This document shows, in pieces, positions 42,348 through 44,299 of a stretch of DNA of 44,299 bases (the first letter of the stretch is position 1; each line of letters begins with the position of its first letter). The position numbers and the translations under genes were made by a program. This stretch comes from an uncultured Alphaproteobacteria bacterium (GTDB lineage: Bacteria; Pseudomonadota; Alphaproteobacteria; Geminicoccales; Geminicoccaceae). The notes beneath the pieces were generated by a model. The model was given only the letters and a program-made list of their open reading frames with translations. It was not told the origin of the DNA and made no database searches. The stretch is taken from NCBI GenBank assembly GCA_937995535.1, contig CALKJU010000093.1, forward strand, positions 1 to 44,299, given 5' to 3'.

Positions 42348-44159
42348 TCAGAACATGCCGAGGTGGAAGTGGTGGCGCACGATCTCCTTGAGCTTCTTCG
42401 CGATCTGCAGCGAGTCCTTGAGCAGGTCACGCTCCAGCTTGCTGAGCTCGGGGAGGCGCACGAAGTTGTCGAGCGGCAGATGCAGCCGCATCCGCTCGAT
42501 CCGTGCCTGCAGGCGCAGGCCGAGCAGCGCGGCGAAGGCGTCGCCGATCTGGCTCGCCTGGGCCTTGTCGAACAGGCCGGCCTCGGTGAGCCGCCGAAGC
42601 CGTGCGATCGTGCCCGTCTCGCGCAACCCCTGCTCGAGCGCCAGCGCGCGGATCCCGTGCACGATCGGGAACACGCCGCCCTTCTTGATGTCGATCTCGT
42701 CCTTGTGCTCGCCCTTGCCGACGATCAGGTTGCCGAGAATGCCAAGCGGTGTCTCGAAGGCGTCGATGGCGCGGGCGAACCGGGCACAGAACGCCTGGTT
42801 GCCGGCGACCTGCTCGAGCAGGAAGTCCTTGGCCTGAGCAAGCAACGTCTCGTCGCCGGCGGCGGCGCTGCCGTCGTAGAAGATCGCCACGTCCATCAGC
42901 GCCTGCTCGGAGGGCGAGGCGAGCCAGTCGCGGATCGAGTCGCGCCACGCGGCGAGCGGCTTGGTCCAAGCCGGGTTGCGCAGCATCACCTCGCCGGGGC
43001 AGGCCGGGAAACCGCACGCGATCATGCCCTCGGTGAAGCGTCGTGCCGCCTCGGCGAGCCCCGGCTCGTCGCAACCGTCGGCGACGATCAGTCCATTGTC
43101 CTGATCGGTCTTGAGGATCTGCTCGTGACGCCCCTCGCTGCCCATCAGCACGAGGCATGAGCTTTGCACGAGATTGGGCGGGGCGACGAGGCTCCACAGA
43201 CGCGCCGCGATGCGGGCGTTGAGGTCGGACGCGAGGCTCGTCACGACCTCGACCTTGGTGCCGCTGCCGTGGAGCTGGACGATCAGCCGGGTGACCGCCT
43301 CGCTCGCCTCGGCGAGGTCTCCGATCTCCGTCGCTCGCTCGATCTGGGCGCCGATCACGTCCGACTGGCTCGCCAGCGAGGCGAGCGCGTTCGCGGCGTC
43401 CAGGATCCCGATGATCTCGCCGTTCTGCCGGACGACGAGATGGCGCACCTTGCGGCGCGCCATGAGCAGCGCCGCCTCGGCCAACGACTCGTCGGCGTCG
43501 ACCGTGATCAGCTCAGGGTGTGCGATCTCGCCCACCGGGGTCTCCAGCGGCCGCCGCTCGCGGACCGCGGCGCGGGTCAGGTCGACGCCGGTGACGATCG
43601 CCGGTCGTCCGTCCTGCTCGGTCAGCAGCGCCCGCTGCCCGCGCTCGTGCATCGTCACCGCCGCCTCGTGCAGCGTCGCCCCGGGCGCGATCTTGACCGG
43701 CGGGTGCAGGGAGGCATGGCCGACTCGAACCGCGAGGGCGCCCAGCGCACCGGGACCGGCCCGGCGCTGCATCAGCGTCTCCAGCTTGTGGCTGATGTCG
43801 CGCAGGAAGAACGCCGCGAACGCCGGATTGTTCGCGGTCAGCTCGACGAAGTCCTCGATCGGCAAGCGGTAGCAGATCGCCTCCTCGCGGACGACGAAGT
43901 CGTGCCGGCACGCACCATGGATCAGCACCTCGCTGTCGAACGAGTCACCCTCGCCGTGCAGCGCGACGATCTCGTCGCCGGCCCGCTCCTCGATGGCACC
44001 CTTGATGATGACGTAGAACCAGTCGGGCAGATCCCCGGCCTTGAGGACCGTCTGCCGCTCGCGCAGGAAGACGATGTCGACGACCCGCTCGACGCGCTCG
44101 ACCTCGGCCGGTCGTAGACGGTCGAAGGGTGGGCTCGAGAAGTCAAACGCTTGCGGCAA
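42348..44159 (-). CDS. cNMP-binding/CBS/DUF294 putative nucleotidyltransferase
   Basis: 603-residue putative signal-responsive nucleotidyltransferase. Domains in order: a cyclic-nucleotide-binding-like domain (about 10-130), a CBS pair (about 150-265; MARRKVRHLVVRQNGEIIGI is the second), then the DUF294 nucleotidyltransferase-like domain with GSEGRHEQ (340-347) and D352/D354 (KTDQDNGLI). A helical C-terminal DUF294_C region follows (about 440-600). The start is TTG 44157-44159, backed by GGGAGG six bases upstream. It probably responds to a nucleotide ligand and controls or works with the adjacent exonuclease. The substrate is not known; the family is related to the GlnD nucleotidyltransferase fold. 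Confidence 0.88.
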   Translation of the reverse strand: MPQAFDFSSPPFDRLRPAEVERVERVVDIVFLRERQTVLKAGDLPDWFYVIIKGAIEERAGDEIVALHGEGDSFDSEVLIHGACRHDFVVREEAICYRLPIEDFVELTANNPAFAAFFLRDISHKLETLMQRRAGPGALGALAVRVGHASLHPPVKIAPGATLHEAAVTMHERGQRALLTEQDGRPAIVTGVDLTRAAVRERRPLETPVGEIAHPELITVDADESLAEAALLMARRKVRHLVVRQNGEIIGILDAANALASLASQSDVIGAQIERATEIGDLAEASEAVTRLIVQLHGSGTKVEVVTSLASDLNARIAARLWSLVAPPNLVQSSCLVLMGSEGRHEQILKTDQDNGLIVADGCDEPGLAEAARRFTEGMIACGFPACPGEVMLRNPAWTKPLAAWRDSIRDWLASPSEQALMDVAIFYDGSAAAGDETLLAQAKDFLLEQVAGNQAFCARFARAIDAFETPLGILGNLIVGKGEHKDEIDIKKGGVFPIVHGIRALALEQGLRETGTIARLRRLTEAGLFDKAQASQIGDAFAALLGLRLQARIERMRLHLPLDNFVRLPELSKLERDLLKDSLQIAKKLKEIVRHHFHLGMF

Positions 44160-44299
44160 CGGCCGCCTCCCTGCGCTGCCTGCCGATCATCGCGCGGCAG
44201 CCGCCGGGCGGCCCATGCGACCGATTGGCCGCAAGGCGTGGCGCCCGGTCGGCCGAACCGGATCCCATCGTACCCGGTGCTCCAGCGACGGGACAGCAT

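Noticed and set aside
44160..44299. Coding sequence at the right edge of the window
   Set aside because: The open frame here (43922-44299 minus) is a shadow of the DUF294 gene; the 140 bp look like promoter/leader with a strong GGGAGG near 44166-44171.

Overview
The window looks like chromosomal DNA from a high-GC Gram-negative bacterium, most likely an alphaproteobacterium of Rhodospirillales/Geminicoccales type (inference from protein style, twin-arginine-exported enzymes, an RsiW-like anti-sigma/ECF pair, MlaC, RmuC and Sco; no rRNA is present to prove it). Genes are tightly packed on both strands and no gap exceeds 300 bp. I saw no tRNA, rRNA, CRISPR array, insertion sequence or phage gene.

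Layout. 1-5.1 kb: AarF/UbiB-like kinase, oligoendopeptidase F and a divergent acyl-CoA synthetase. 5.1-7.9 kb: preT-preA (dihydropyrimidine dehydrogenase) behind a RutR-like operator. 7.9-12 kb: a polyamine-type ABC importer on the minus strand. 12-18.8 kb: RmuC, an EF-G paralogue flanked by two membrane anti-sigma-like proteins, one with its ECF sigma factor, an orphan MlaC and a small conserved ORF. 18.8-26.5 kb: ATP-grasp protein, EamA transporter, MtgA, HEAT-repeat membrane protein, an 87-residue ORF with a zinc alcohol dehydrogenase, fatty acid desaturase and a DapA-family aldolase/lyase.

26.6-32.0 kb is the most interesting block. It is a five-gene minus-strand respiratory operon (Fe-S protein, twin-arginine molybdoenzyme, four-cluster Fe-S protein, NrfD membrane subunit, small exported coiled-coil protein) preceded by a perfect FNR/FixK-type box. 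The molybdoenzyme carries the GRGWG motif reported for the anaerobic arsenite oxidase ArxA, and gene order follows arxB'-A-B-C. An ArxD-type chaperone is absent and the small exported protein sits in its place.

32-39 kb: a solute-binding protein without signal peptide, then a sugar or sugar-acid locus (binding protein, permease, ATPase, SDR dehydrogenase, GntR regulator, enolase-superfamily dehydratase). A fossil 3' end of a VapC toxin gene lies between the two. 39-41.6 kb: a Sco protein and a multicopper oxidase broken by frameshifts, one explained by a 5-bp tandem duplication. 41.7-44.2 kb: a DnaQ-like exonuclease with a cNMP/CBS/DUF294 nucleotidyltransferase-like protein.

How the genes work together: preTA plus the RutR-like site suggest uracil/thymine-controlled pyrimidine catabolism; the Arx-like operon suggests low-oxygen electron transport through the quinone pool; the 33.5-39 kb locus suggests oxidation and dehydration of an imported sugar.
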